Of a DNA stretch of 64,000 nucleotides, positions 29,246 through 39,060 are shown piece by piece. Below the pieces are notes generated by a model. It was not told the origin of the DNA. It worked only from the letters and a program-made list of their open reading frames with translations, and made no database searches. The position numbers and the translations under genes were made by a program. The stretch's first letter is position 1. Every line of letters begins with the position of its first letter. Location of the stretch: contig NZ_JACNMM010000003.1 in the NCBI RefSeq assembly GCF_020529025.1, forward strand, positions 1 through 64,000, written 5' to 3'. The DNA comes from Oceaniglobus trochenteri. Lineage in GTDB: Bacteria; Pseudomonadota; Alphaproteobacteria; Rhodobacterales; Rhodobacteraceae.

Positions 29246-30826
29246 ATGCGTGACTTCCATATCCCCGGCCGCTCGCCGGTTTTTGCCGCCAATGGCATCT
29301 GCGCCACCTCGCACCCCCTTGCCGCGAAAATTGCCGTCCAGATGCTGGAATCCGGCGGCAATGCCGTCGATGCCGCCATTGCGGGCGCTGTCGTGCTGGG
29401 GATCTGCGAACCGCAGATGACGGGGATCGGCGGCGATTGCTTCGTGCTGCTGTCACCCCCCGGCAGCAACGACATCGTCGCGCTCAACGGATCGGGCCGC
29501 GCGCCTGCGGGGCTGAACGCCGACGCACTGCGCGACAAGGGCCTGAAGGCCATGCCCCTCGGGTCGGTCGAAAGCGTCACGCTTCCCGGCGCCATCGATG
29601 CCTTCTGCCGCCTCTCGGCCGATTGGGGCAAGCTGGGCATGAAAACCGCCCTTGCCCCCGCCATCCACTATGCCGAAACCGGTGTGCCCGTCGCCCCCCG
29701 CGTCGCGCAGGATTGGGCCATCGCCACCGACCGGATCACCGGCAAGGCCCGCGAAACCTATCTTCTGAACGGCCAGGCGCCGAAGATCGGCCAGATGTTC
29801 CGCGCCCCCGCCCAGGCCGAGGTGCTGCGCCGCGTGGCGATGGAAGGGCGCGCCGGGTTCTACGAAGGAGAGGTGGCCGAGGACCTGATCGACAGCCTGC
29901 GCGCCCTTGGCGGTACCCACACCCTGGACGACCTTGCCGAAACCCAATGCGAATACACCGATCCCGTCAGCGGCACCTACAAGGGGATCGAACTGGTGGA
30001 ACATCCGCCAAACGGCCAGGGGGCGACCGCGATCCTGATGGCCAACATCCTGTCCCATTTCGATCTTTCCACGATGGACCCGCTGGGGGCCGACCGCGCC
30101 CATATCGAGGCCGAAGCCGCCAAGCTGGCCTATGACGCCCGCAACCGGTTCATGGCCGACGCCGACCACACGACCCGGCTGGCGCATATGCTGTCGGCTG
30201 AAACTGCCAGCGCCCTTGCCGGGCTGATCGACCCGAAGCGCGCCATGGAAAGCGGCGCGCAGATTTCGGAAAGCGTTCACAAGGACACGGTTTATATCAC
30301 CGTGGTCGACAAGGATCGCATGGCCGTGTCGCTGATCTATTCGATCTTCCACAGCTTCGGCGCGGGCCTTGCCTCTGACAAGTTCGGCATCCTGTTCCAG
30401 AACCGCGGCGCCGGTTTCACGCTTGAGCCCGGCCACCCGAACGAGGCGGGCGGTGGCAAGCGGCCGATGCACACGATCATTCCGGGGATGCTGCGCGAAA
30501 ACGGCCGCGTGATCATGCCCTTCGGCGTGATGGGCGGCGCCTATCAACCCAACGGCCATGCCCGGTTCCTGTCCAATCTCACCGATTACGGCATGGACCC
30601 GCAAACAGCTATCGACGCGCCGCGTGCCTTCTCGGATGGCGGCATCATGAAGGTTGAAAGGGGTTACAGCGACGCGGTGCGCGCCGACCTGGCCGAACGC
30701 GGCCACAGGGTGGAAATTCCCGAATCCGCCCTTGGCGGGGGGCAGGCGATTCGGATCGACCATGAAACCGGCGTGCTGGAAGGCGCCTCTGACGCCCGCA
30801 AGGATGGCTGCGCCCTGGGTTATTGA
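29246..30826 (+). CDS. gamma-glutamyltransferase family protein
   Basis: The 526-residue protein is a full-length Ntn-hydrolase of the GGT family. It has NGICATSHPLAAKIAVQML, GGNAVDAAIAGAV, TGIGGDCF, and the autoprocessing region HKDTVYITVVDKDRMAVS. The Thr of DTVY aligns with the catalytic Thr of the usual TTH motif, but the following residues differ. There is no signal peptide, unlike periplasmic GGT of E. coli, so it is probably cytoplasmic. The start MRDFHIPGRSP at 29246 is chosen from family alignment; the upstream extension is not coding. Confidence 0.88.
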   Translation: MRDFHIPGRSPVFAANGICATSHPLAAKIAVQMLESGGNAVDAAIAGAVVLGICEPQMTGIGGDCFVLLSPPGSNDIVALNGSGRAPAGLNADALRDKGLKAMPLGSVESVTLPGAIDAFCRLSADWGKLGMKTALAPAIHYAETGVPVAPRVAQDWAIATDRITGKARETYLLNGQAPKIGQMFRAPAQAEVLRRVAMEGRAGFYEGEVAEDLIDSLRALGGTHTLDDLAETQCEYTDPVSGTYKGIELVEHPPNGQGATAILMANILSHFDLSTMDPLGADRAHIEAEAAKLAYDARNRFMADADHTTRLAHMLSAETASALAGLIDPKRAMESGAQISESVHKDTVYITVVDKDRMAVSLIYSIFHSFGAGLASDKFGILFQNRGAGFTLEPGHPNEAGGGKRPMHTIIPGMLRENGRVIMPFGVMGGAYQPNGHARFLSNLTDYGMDPQTAIDAPRAFSDGGIMKVERGYSDAVRADLAERGHRVEIPESALGGGQAIRIDHETGVLEGASDARKDGCALGY

Positions 30827-30837
30827 GCCCGGGCGCC

Positions 30838-31164
30838 TCAGTTCATCTGGAAATCAAGCGGATAGGCGCCATCCTGGAAGTCGCCGAACAGATCGGGCAG
30901 GTCGGGATGATCGACCGGCTCGCCCGAATAATCGGCCACGAGGTTCTGCTCCGACACATAGGCGACGTAATAGCTCTGATCATTCTCGGCCAGCAGGTGA
31001 TAGAACGGCTGGTCCTTCTTGGGGCGGCTGTCCTCGGGGATGGCGTCGTACCATTCTTCGGTATTGGCAAACATCGCGTCCACATCGAAGACCACCCCGC
31101 GAAACGGGTGTTTGCGATGGCGCACGACCTGACCCAAATGATATTTGGCCCGAGTTTTAAGCAT
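30838..31164 (-). CDS. hspQ: heat shock protein HspQ
   Basis: The 108-residue protein starts MLKTRAKYHLGQVVRHRKHPFRG and has the YccV-like domain with QPFYHLLAENDQSYYVAYVSEQNL. HspQ binds hemimethylated DNA in vitro and acts as a Lon specificity factor in enterobacteria. The start at 31164 has AGGGGGA six bases upstream; a longer start at 31182 is less likely. It is convergent with the GGT gene, 11 bases apart. Confidence 0.9.
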   Translation of the reverse strand: MLKTRAKYHLGQVVRHRKHPFRGVVFDVDAMFANTEEWYDAIPEDSRPKKDQPFYHLLAENDQSYYVAYVSEQNLVADYSGEPVDHPDLPDLFGDFQDGAYPLDFQMN

Positions 31165-31410
31165 AGAACGTCCCCCTGACACTGTTTAGTAATCAATTCG
31201 ATGGGTTGTTGTCCATGCAAGCCGCCGAAAATCAGGGAAACAGTCTGTGAACCCTGTTCCGACAGTTCCACGGGCCGGCGGCGAAGTTCGGGCCCGGCCC
31301 TTCCGGTCACACTTGCATTCGTGATCGGCCAGACCGGCATTTTCGTTTCACCCGGACGCCAGTTTCAGCTAGGTTATCCACAACAAAACGACAAAAAAAG
31401 CGAGAGGCAG

Positions 31411-31995
31411 ATGAGCAGACGTCTTCGCGCCCTGATTCTATTGGTTTTCGTGGCTGGCTGCGGCAGCCGCGATTTCGAGGCGCCCCGTAACCTGGATAAT
31501 GCCTGTTCGATCGTCGATCAGCGCCCGAAATACCTGAGCGCGATGCGGGCGGCCGAGCGGAAATGGGGCATCCCCGTTGCCGTTCAGATGGCGACGATCC
31601 ATCAGGAAAGCAAATTCATCGGCAACGCCCGGACGCCGCACCAATATGCCCTGGGAATCATCCCCATGGGCCGGCAGTCAAGTGCCTTCGGCTATTCCCA
31701 GGCGCTTGACGCGACCTGGCAGGAGTACAAGGACAACCAGGGCAACCGTCGCGCCAAGCGGGACGATATCAGGGATGCCACCGATTTCATGGGTTGGTAC
31801 ATGCACGAATCCAACCGCCGCCTGGGCATCTCGAAGGCGGACGCGCGCAACCAGTACCTAGCCTATCACGAGGGGCGCACAGGCTTTGCGCGCGAATCCT
31901 ACAACGCAAAGCCCTGGCTGGTGCGCGTGGCCAGCAAGGTGCAGGACCGCGCCATCACCTATGATGCACAGCTGCGGGCCTGCCGGAAGCTGTGA
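31411..31995 (+). CDS. lytic transglycosylase-like lipoprotein
   Basis: The 194-residue protein has a lipoprotein signal (LILLVFVAGC, lipidated Cys17) and an SLT-like domain with the catalytic Glu66 in ATIHQESKF, then IIPMGRQSSAFGYSQAL and a C-terminal half with YLAYHEGRTGF. It is expected to cleave peptidoglycan at the membrane. GAGAGGC precedes the start at 31411. The stop abuts the stop of lolA, so the two are convergent with no gap. Confidence 0.85.
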   Translation: MSRRLRALILLVFVAGCGSRDFEAPRNLDNACSIVDQRPKYLSAMRAAERKWGIPVAVQMATIHQESKFIGNARTPHQYALGIIPMGRQSSAFGYSQALDATWQEYKDNQGNRRAKRDDIRDATDFMGWYMHESNRRLGISKADARNQYLAYHEGRTGFARESYNAKPWLVRVASKVQDRAITYDAQLRACRKL

Positions 31996-32607
31996 TCAGC
32001 CCCCCCGCTGGCCCACTTCATAAGGAATGTTGAAGAGCGTCGAGGACAGATCGCCGCCCTTCTTCAGATCCCCCAGAATCACGGTCGTGCGGGCGCCCGC
32101 CCCATCGGTGATGACCCACTGGCGCAGTTCGATCGGGTTGGCGGTGAAGACCAGTTCGATGGTCCCGTAATCGGGGTTTTCGGGGTCTTGCGCCACGACG
32201 ATGGTTTTCGGCCCGTCTTCGCGGTGGCCGACAACCATGTTGCGGCGGGCGAGGTCCACGTTCCGCTCCAAGATGATGCTGAGCGGGGTGCGCGACAGCG
32301 GATATTGCTCGGGCTCGATGGCGTTCGACTTGGCGTCGAAGATCGCCACCTGGCCACCCCCCACCATCACCAGTGTCTTTTCCGGCGGGTTATAATCGAA
32401 CCGGCAGCGACCGGGCCGCTTGATATAGATGCGCCCGGTCGAGATGGTGCCGTCGTCGTTCACCTGCGTGAAATCGGCAACCGCCGTCTGAAGCTGGTTC
32501 AGGTAGGCCGAGATTTCACCCAGCGAGGCCTTGGCCATGGCCGGTGCGCCAACGGCAAGGGCTGTGGCGGCCGTGCCGGTGGCAAGAAAGGTGCGTCGGT
32601 TCAGCAT
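31996..32607 (-). CDS. lolA: LolA-family outer-membrane lipoprotein carrier
   Basis: The 203-residue protein has a twin-arginine-like signal (MLNRRTFLATGTAATALAVG) and the LolA core with LQTAVADFTQVND, KRPGRCRFDYNPP and DPENPDYGTIELVF. It shuttles lipoproteins through the periplasm. GAGGACGACC precedes the start at 32607. In related genomes lolA follows ftsK; here a plus-strand dps gene lies between them. Confidence 0.88.
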   Translation of the reverse strand: MLNRRTFLATGTAATALAVGAPAMAKASLGEISAYLNQLQTAVADFTQVNDDGTISTGRIYIKRPGRCRFDYNPPEKTLVMVGGGQVAIFDAKSNAIEPEQYPLSRTPLSIILERNVDLARRNMVVGHREDGPKTIVVAQDPENPDYGTIELVFTANPIELRQWVITDGAGARTTVILGDLKKGGDLSSTLFNIPYEVGQRGG

Positions 32608-32791
32608 GGTCGTCCTCGTTGCTTGGTGTTGCAATCCATATAGGGGCAGCGCGCCGCCGGTGCCAAGGATAGTGGATAACATCCCCGCGACATCTCGGCG
32701 GAACCACGCCAAAGGCAATCGCGTTGGACGACTGACAGGGGGCAGTGCGCGCCCTGCCCCGATCTTGAAACAGATACACGAGGAACCCGAA

Positions 32792-33271
32792 ATGCCCGAA
32801 GCATTTGTTGCCGGACTTGACGACCAGACCCGCCACAAGATGATCGACCTGCTGAACGCACGGCTGGCCGACACGATTGCCCTGACCCTTGCCGTCAAGC
32901 AGGCCCACTGGAACCTGAAGGGTGCCGGTTATATCGGCGTTCACGAACTTCTGGACGACGTGGCCGACCGCCTGCGCGATGGTGCCGACCTGATGGCCGA
33001 ACGCGCTTCCATTCTCGGCGGTCATGCCAAGGGCACGCTTGAGGAAGCCGCCGACAAGTCGACGATCTCGGCCTATCCGGTCGATCTGGAGCCGCTGCAA
33101 GACCATGTCGCCGCCCTGAAAGAGCGGTTCATGGCCGTGGGTGAAGCCCTGCGCAAGGCCATCGACGAAGCCGCCGACGCCGGCGATGCGGGCACCGAAG
33201 ACCTGTTCACCGAGGTCGTGCGCGCCGTCGACAAGGACGCCTGGTTCATCGGCGCCAACGCAACCAGGTAA
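32792..33271 (+). CDS. dps: Dps ferritin-like DNA-protection protein
   Basis: The 159-residue protein has the Dps ferroxidase pattern KQAHWNLKG (His39), GVHELLDDVADRLRDGADLMAER (His51, with the acidic residues and Glu70). It forms dodecamers that oxidise and store iron and shield DNA. The divergent spacer with lolA is 184 bases. A strong terminator follows, placing the gene in its own transcription unit. Confidence 0.95.
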   Translation: MPEAFVAGLDDQTRHKMIDLLNARLADTIALTLAVKQAHWNLKGAGYIGVHELLDDVADRLRDGADLMAERASILGGHAKGTLEEAADKSTISAYPVDLEPLQDHVAALKERFMAVGEALRKAIDEAADAGDAGTEDLFTEVVRAVDKDAWFIGANATR

Positions 33272-33287
33272 GGTCGTCGCAAACAGG

Positions 33288-33320
33288 AAAGGCCCGGGCG
33301 CCATGCGCCCGGGCCTTTTT
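33288..33320. terminator. bidirectional terminator between dps and ftsK
   Basis: GGCCCGGGCGC and GCGCCCGGGCC make an 11-bp perfect stem flanked by A residues on one side and T residues on the other. It lies between the convergent dps and ftsK genes. Confidence 0.88.
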
Positions 33321-33336
33321 CATGTCCGTTGCCGGC

Positions 33337-36333
33337 TCAAGTCTGTTCCGGCACCAGGATTTCGCGTTTCCCGACGTGGTTGGCCGAGGATACGACACCT
33401 TCGTCCTCCATCTGCTCGACCAGGCGCGCGGCCTTGTTATAGCCGATGGCAAGCTTGCGCTGGATATAGCTGGTCGAACATTTCCTGTCCTTGATGACGA
33501 TGGCCACCGCCTGATCGTAAAGCTGATCCTCGCTGTTGCCGTCGCCGCCAAGGCCCAGCACGGCGTCGATGCTGCTTTCCTTGTCCTCGTCCGGGCCTTC
33601 CACGACGCCCGACATGTATTCGGGCGGACCGAAGCCCTTGAGGAAGTTGACGATCTCCTCGACCTCTTCATCGGAACAGAACGGCCCGTGGACGCGGGTG
33701 ATCTTGGCACCCCCCGCCATGTAAAGCATGTCACCCATGCCCAGAAGCTGCTCGGCGCCCATTTCACCCAGAATGGTGCGGCTGTCGATCTTGCTGGTCA
33801 CCTGGAAGGAAATCCGGGTCGGGAAGTTCGCCTTGATCGTGCCGGTGATCACGTCGACCGAGGGGCGCTGCGTGGCCATGATCAGATGGATGCCGCTGGC
33901 CCGCGCCATCTGCGCCAGGCGCTGGATGCAGGCCTCGATCTCTTTGCCCGCGACCATCATCAGGTCGGCCATCTCGTCGACGATGACGACGATGAAGGGC
34001 AGGATCTCGGGCTGGATCTCTTCCGTCTCGAACACCGGTTCGCCGGTATCGTCGTCGAACCCGGTCTGCACCGTGCGGCTGAACATCTCGCCCTTGGCCA
34101 GCGCCTCGCGCACCCGGCCGTTGTAGCCTTCGATGTTGCGCACGCCCATCTTCGACATCTTGCGATAGCGTTCCTCCATCTCGCCCACCGTCCACTTGAG
34201 GGCGACGACCGCCTTCTTCGGGTCGGTCACAACGGGCGACAGAAGGTGCGGAATGCCGTCATAGACGCTGAGTTCCAGCATCTTCGGGTCGATCATGATC
34301 ATCCGGCATTCTTCCGGCGTCAGCTTGTAGAGCAGCGACAGGATCATGGTGTTGATGGCCACGGATTTACCCGAACCCGTGGTCCCGGCAATCAGAAGGT
34401 GGGGCATCTTGGCCAGGTTCGCGACCACCGGATCGCCGCCGATGTCCTTGCCCAGGGCCAGCGGCAGCCGCATGGAGCTGTCGCCGAAGTCGCGCGCCGC
34501 CAGGATTTCGCGCAGCACGCACATCTCGCGGTTCTGGTTGGGCAGTTCGATCCCGATCACGCTGCGCCCCGGCACGGTGGAAACACGGGCCGAAAGCGCC
34601 GACATCGACCGCGCGATATCGTCCGACAGGCCGATCACCCGGCTGGCCTTGAGGCCCGGCGCCGGTTCCAGTTCGTACATGGTTACCACGGGGCCGGGGC
34701 GGACGCTGACGATTTCGCCCTTCACGCCATAGTCGTCCAGCACCGATTCCAGCATCCGGGCGTTCTCTTCCAGCGCCTCGTCGCTCAGGACGTGGCGGGT
34801 GATGGTGTCGGGGCTGGTCAGCAGGCTGAGCGGTGGCGATTCGTATTCGGCGTACTTGTCTTCGAACTGCAACGTGGGCTGGGCCTCGGCCCGGGCCTGC
34901 TTGCTGGGCTGCACCGCCTTCTTGGGGGCATGCTGCACCACGCTTTTCGCCGCCTCGCCCTGGTTCGACCGGAAGACGGGAACCGCCGGCGCGCTTGGCT
35001 GGGGCGCAACCAGTTCGGGTTCGGGCATGGGCGCGGCGGCCAGTTCGGCATCTTCGGCCATTTCGGGCGCGGGCTGGCGCTGCGGCTCGGGCGCGCGTTC
35101 GACGGGGGCATGCAGGGGCGGCTCGGCCGGCAGGCGCGGCGCGGTGTCAAGGATCATGGGCTGCGGGCCGCGCGGATGGCGCGCGCGCATCGGCGGCTCG
35201 GACCGCCCGCCTGTTCCGGCGGTCAGGATCGGCTGGGCGCGCACCCGCGACTTGATGACATCGGCGATCTTCGCCTTGATCCGGTCGTCGCCCTGGGGCG
35301 CATCGGCGGCCATCGGCGGTTCGGGCGAAACGTCAAGCGGCACATGGTCGGTTTCGGGCGGACGCTTGAACAGGTTCGGCAGGCGCGAGAAAAGCGAAGG
35401 CTTGGGATCGGTCTCGATCACCTCGTCATCGTCGTCGAACACGCCGTAGGGGTCGTTGGCGGTGGGGGCCGGTTCGTGACGGGCGGCGCGCAGAACCGGG
35501 GTGCGGCGCGGCGCTTCCTCGGGCTGGGCGGCGGGCGCGGCGCGGGCCATCTCGGCATCCACGGCGGCTCGGGCCTGGGCGGCCTCGGCGGCGGCGGCAC
35601 GGGATTGGGCGCGCTTTTCGGCCATCGACTGCGATGCCGTCTGCGCCGCGCGAAGCCCCACGACAGCGCCCTTGCCCATGCCGACGGCACCGTGCCCAAG
35701 CGCATTCATGATCATGTCATAGCTGCGGATCACCGACAGCACCAGGAAGGCCGCCACATGGCGCAGCTCGGGGCGGGTGAACCCGAGGACGAAAGCCCCC
35801 ATGGCCAGGGTGGCGATGGCAACGATGAAGGCCATCAGCTTCAACCCGAAGGTCGCCTTGACCGGCACGACGCCCAGGACAGCGCCCAGGATGGTATCGC
35901 CGAACAGCCCGCCAAGGCCGAAATAATGCGCCCAGCCGGCCGGCGGTTCATGGGTCGAGACATAGACCGAGGCCAGAGCGATCGCCAGCGGCGCAAAGAT
36001 CAGCCGCGAGGACGCGCGATCGTCGCCCAGATGCGCCACGAACCGCACACCCCAGACGCCGAAGACCACCACGAAGCCCCAGGCGCCCCAGCCGACGATG
36101 TTGTAAAGCGGCGCGGCAATCGAGGCGCCGAAGCGGCCCAGCATGTTCTGCGCCGGTTCGTTCGTCACCGAAAACCACGACGGATCGTCCGGAACGTAGG
36201 ACCCCAGCAAAAGCGCCGTCAGCACCCCCGCCGCGATCAGCGCCATCCCCAGCAACTCCTTGCCGCGCCGTTCAAGCGCCGCCTGGGTGTTGCTGTCGAA
36301 TAGCGGGTCTCGCTGTCGGGTTTGATAGGCCAT
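33337..36333 (-). CDS. ftsK: DNA translocase FtsK
   Basis: The 998-residue protein has four N-terminal membrane helices (from about residue 28 to 190) and a Pro/Ala/Glu-rich linker of about 300 residues. The motor has Walker [16 protein letters not shown] (about residues 645-660) and Walker [15 protein letters not shown]. The C-terminal gamma winged helix ([22 protein letters not shown]) reads polar DNA motifs. It clears chromosome ends at the division septum. It lies 12 bases after the transaminase gene, so both may be cotranscribed. Confidence 0.96.
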   Translation of the reverse strand: MAYQTRQRDPLFDSNTQAALERRGKELLGMALIAAGVLTALLLGSYVPDDPSWFSVTNEPAQNMLGRFGASIAAPLYNIVGWGAWGFVVVFGVWGVRFVAHLGDDRASSRLIFAPLAIALASVYVSTHEPPAGWAHYFGLGGLFGDTILGAVLGVVPVKATFGLKLMAFIVAIATLAMGAFVLGFTRPELRHVAAFLVLSVIRSYDMIMNALGHGAVGMGKGAVVGLRAAQTASQSMAEKRAQSRAAAAEAAQARAAVDAEMARAAPAAQPEEAPRRTPVLRAARHEPAPTANDPYGVFDDDDEVIETDPKPSLFSRLPNLFKRPPETDHVPLDVSPEPPMAADAPQGDDRIKAKIADVIKSRVRAQPILTAGTGGRSEPPMRARHPRGPQPMILDTAPRLPAEPPLHAPVERAPEPQRQPAPEMAEDAELAAAPMPEPELVAPQPSAPAVPVFRSNQGEAAKSVVQHAPKKAVQPSKQARAEAQPTLQFEDKYAEYESPPLSLLTSPDTITRHVLSDEALEENARMLESVLDDYGVKGEIVSVRPGPVVTMYELEPAPGLKASRVIGLSDDIARSMSALSARVSTVPGRSVIGIELPNQNREMCVLREILAARDFGDSSMRLPLALGKDIGGDPVVANLAKMPHLLIAGTTGSGKSVAINTMILSLLYKLTPEECRMIMIDPKMLELSVYDGIPHLLSPVVTDPKKAVVALKWTVGEMEERYRKMSKMGVRNIEGYNGRVREALAKGEMFSRTVQTGFDDDTGEPVFETEEIQPEILPFIVVIVDEMADLMMVAGKEIEACIQRLAQMARASGIHLIMATQRPSVDVITGTIKANFPTRISFQVTSKIDSRTILGEMGAEQLLGMGDMLYMAGGAKITRVHGPFCSDEEVEEIVNFLKGFGPPEYMSGVVEGPDEDKESSIDAVLGLGGDGNSEDQLYDQAVAIVIKDRKCSTSYIQRKLAIGYNKAARLVEQMEDEGVVSSANHVGKREILVPEQT

Positions 36334-36345
36334 TCTCGTTTGTCC

Positions 36346-37527
36346 TCAGGTAAAGAGACAGTCGCGAAGCTGTTCCAGCCCACGCTGCATTTCTTGTTCT
36401 GGAGCCACAAGCGCGGCCCTTATGTAACCGTGTCCGGGGTTCTGCCCGTCCACGTCGCGCGAAAGGTAGGCGCCCGGCAGCACCCGTACCCCTGTTTCGC
36501 GCCATAGTTTCACGGTTGCCGCCTCGCCGTCCTCGACCGGAAGCCAGAGGAAGAACCCGGCCTCGGGGGCACCGCACCCCTGGATGCCCGCAAAGACCTT
36601 GTCGGCGATATCGAATTTGCCCCGATAACGCGCGCGGCTTTCCTTCACATGCGTCTCGTCGTTCCAGACGGCGGCCGCCGCCATCTGAAGCGGCAGGGGC
36701 AGCGGCGCACCCGTATAGTTGCGCAGTTGTTTCAGCGCCTTCAGGTTGCCCGCGCCCGAGGCCAGGAACCCCGACCGCAAGCCCGGCAGGTTCGACCGTT
36801 TCGAAAGCGAATGAAACACCACCACGCGGTCGGGGTCGGCGCCCATCTCCTGCGCCACCTGCAAGGCGCCCACCGGGGCGTCGTTGCGGTAAACCTCAGA
36901 GTAACATTCATCGGCGAAGATGCGGAAATCGTGGCGTTCGGCCAGGGCGATCAGGTCGCGCCAATAGTCAAATGTCGCAACGGCACCCTGGGGGTTCGAT
37001 GGCGAACAGAGATAGGCAATCGTCGTGCGGTTCAGCACATCCCGGGGCAAGGCGGCATAGTCGGGCAGGAACCCCGTCGCCGCCGTGGCCGGAACATAGA
37101 CAGGTTCGGCCCCCACCGCCAGCGCCGCAACCGCATAGACCTGGTAAAAGGGATTGGGCGTCAGGATGACCGGCGTCTTGCCGTTCTTGGTTTCCGGGCA
37201 AAGCGCGATGGCGCTGTTGAACAGGCCTTCGCGGGTGCCGTTCAGCGCCATCACCTGACTGGCGGCATCCAGCGCCACGCCATAGCGGCGCTGCACCCAG
37301 CCGGTGATCGCCTCAAGCAATTCTGGCGCGCCGTCGTTCGGGGGGTACTTGCCGAACCCCGCGGCATGTTCGGCGATCACATCGGTGATCCACGCCGGGA
37401 ATGCGTGGCGCGGTTCGCCAATGGTCATGTGCACGGGCGTCCCGCCGGGCGCATGGGCGTCCAGCAGGCTCCGCAGACGCGGGAACGCATACTCAGGCAG
37501 GTTCGAAAACCTCTGGGGATACTGCAT
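36346..37527 (-). CDS. class I/II aminotransferase (DapC-like)
   Basis: The 393-residue PLP enzyme starts MQYPQRFSNLPEYAFPRLRSLL and has HMTIGEPRHAFP, YLCSPSNPQGA, DECYSEVY and the PLP lysine motif FHSLSKRSNLPGLRSGF. It most resembles succinyldiaminopimelate transaminases of lysine and murein biosynthesis. Substrate assignment rests on pattern memory only. The start at 37527 has GAGG upstream; a longer start at 37551 is possible. It runs into ftsK. Confidence 0.85.
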   Translation of the reverse strand: MQYPQRFSNLPEYAFPRLRSLLDAHAPGGTPVHMTIGEPRHAFPAWITDVIAEHAAGFGKYPPNDGAPELLEAITGWVQRRYGVALDAASQVMALNGTREGLFNSAIALCPETKNGKTPVILTPNPFYQVYAVAALAVGAEPVYVPATAATGFLPDYAALPRDVLNRTTIAYLCSPSNPQGAVATFDYWRDLIALAERHDFRIFADECYSEVYRNDAPVGALQVAQEMGADPDRVVVFHSLSKRSNLPGLRSGFLASGAGNLKALKQLRNYTGAPLPLPLQMAAAAVWNDETHVKESRARYRGKFDIADKVFAGIQGCGAPEAGFFLWLPVEDGEAATVKLWRETGVRVLPGAYLSRDVDGQNPGHGYIRAALVAPEQEMQRGLEQLRDCLFT

Positions 37528-37644
37528 CGGTGCCTCAAAAACCGGGGTCATTCCGCCCCTTTGAGGGGACGATAGCCCAGGCCGCCGCGCCCGGTCCAGA
37601 AAAAGCCCCTACATTTCCACAGTTCGGCACGGCGGGTGTGTCTT

Positions 37645-38973
37645 TCAGGACAAGGCCCGTTCCGCAGCGGCGCCCAGGCGAAGAAGCCGGTGTTCGCTCA
37701 TCGGCCCGGTTTGCAAGGTGATGCCGGTGGATGGCAGGCCCGTCGGCAGGGTCAGCGCCGGCAATCCCATCAGATTTCCGATCCGCGTGTTGCGCAAAGT
37801 CATCAGATTGGCATTGACGAAATATTCACCCTCCGACTCGAGCCGCGCAAGGTTGGGTGGCATGATCGGGCAGGTCGGCAGAAGCACCGCGTCGAAACCG
37901 GCACTCGCGGCCCCATAGGCGGCCCGGCACCGGTCAATCGTGCGCCAGGCTGCGATATAGTCGGGCGCGCTGACCTTGGCGCCGCCCCGGAACCTTTCGC
38001 GCACCTGATCGTGCATGGCGTCGGGATTGGCCTCGATGGTGTCCTTCCAGACGCCATAGGCTTCCGGCGCGAAAAGCTGGGGCGACAGGGCCATCGCCTC
38101 GGCCACTTCGGGAATCTCGCGGCGGACCACCAGCGCCCCGGCGGCCTGCAACCGTTCGACCGCGCTTTGGAAACCGGCGCGCACCTGGGGCTCCAGGTCA
38201 TCCAGCGCCACGGTCTCCAGCACCATGAACCGCACACCGCGCAGATCGCTGCCGCGCAGGTCGGGGGCCGCGCTCCCCTCCATAGCGGCCAGCATCAGCG
38301 CCGCATCCTCGACCGAGCGGCACAGCGGGCCGATGGTGTCGAACCGGGGGCAGAGCGGCACAACCCCTTCGACCGGCAGCCGCCCCAGCGTGGTTTTCAG
38401 GCCCACCAGATCGTTCCAGGCGGCCGGCGCGCGCACCGAACCGCCAGTGTCGGACCCGATCCCGCAGGCGGCCAGCCCGAAAGCGACGCTGGTGGCCGCC
38501 CCCGAGGACGATCCGCCCGACGCCGCCGCGTGATCGTTGACACAGGGCGGCGACGCAGTGACCGGGTTCACCCCCAGCCCCGAGAAGGCCAGTTCGGTCA
38601 TGTGTGTCTTGCCCAGGCAGACCAGCCCTGCCGCCGTGGCATTGCGCAGGACCATCGCATCCTGCGTCGGGGTGCGCCCCTTCAACAGGGCGGTGCCCGC
38701 CTCGGTGGCGACGCCGGCGGTGTCGAACAGATCCTTCCAGGAAATCGGCACCCCGTCCAGCGGCGACAGGCGTCGCCCCGCGCGGGCCCGCGCCTGGGCG
38801 GCGCGCGCTTCGTCCAGGGCGCGTTCGGGGGTGGTGCGGGCATAGATTCGTGGGGTGAACTGGTGGTCGTCCATGGCCGCAAGATAGGTTTCGCACAGCT
38901 TGACGGGGTCGATCTCCTGCGCGGCAATGCCCCGCCCCAGGTCACCCGCCGTCATCCTCAACCAGTCCGCCAT
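37645..38973 (-). CDS. amidase-signature family hydrolase
   Basis: The 442-residue protein has the amidase signature with catalytic Lys80 (DGVPISWKDLFD), the cis-serine in GGSSSGAAT (around residues 153-161) and nucleophile Ser179 in SDTGGSVRAPAA. It hydrolyses an amide of unknown identity. It is not GatA, because no gatB or gatC is near and the sequence departs from GatA. It has its own start about 90 bases from the divergent UbiH-type gene. Confidence 0.9.
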   Translation of the reverse strand: MADWLRMTAGDLGRGIAAQEIDPVKLCETYLAAMDDHQFTPRIYARTTPERALDEARAAQARARAGRRLSPLDGVPISWKDLFDTAGVATEAGTALLKGRTPTQDAMVLRNATAAGLVCLGKTHMTELAFSGLGVNPVTASPPCVNDHAAASGGSSSGAATSVAFGLAACGIGSDTGGSVRAPAAWNDLVGLKTTLGRLPVEGVVPLCPRFDTIGPLCRSVEDAALMLAAMEGSAAPDLRGSDLRGVRFMVLETVALDDLEPQVRAGFQSAVERLQAAGALVVRREIPEVAEAMALSPQLFAPEAYGVWKDTIEANPDAMHDQVRERFRGGAKVSAPDYIAAWRTIDRCRAAYGAASAGFDAVLLPTCPIMPPNLARLESEGEYFVNANLMTLRNTRIGNLMGLPALTLPTGLPSTGITLQTGPMSEHRLLRLGAAAERALS

Positions 38974-39060
38974 GCTTTGCCCCTCTTGTTCCTGTCGCGC
39001 CCGACGCTAGCGGCAGTCGGGCGCATGGACAATGCCCGCCGCTTGTTCCATCTCTGCTTC

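Noticed and set aside
33322..36303. Long plus-strand frame antisense to ftsK (993 residues)
   Set aside because: It mirrors ftsK in high-GC DNA and has shadow-like composition. No start site or domain supports it.
37636..39060. Upstream extension of the UbiH-type gene
   Set aside because: It is antisense to the amidase gene. The FAD-binding motif must sit close to the N-terminus.
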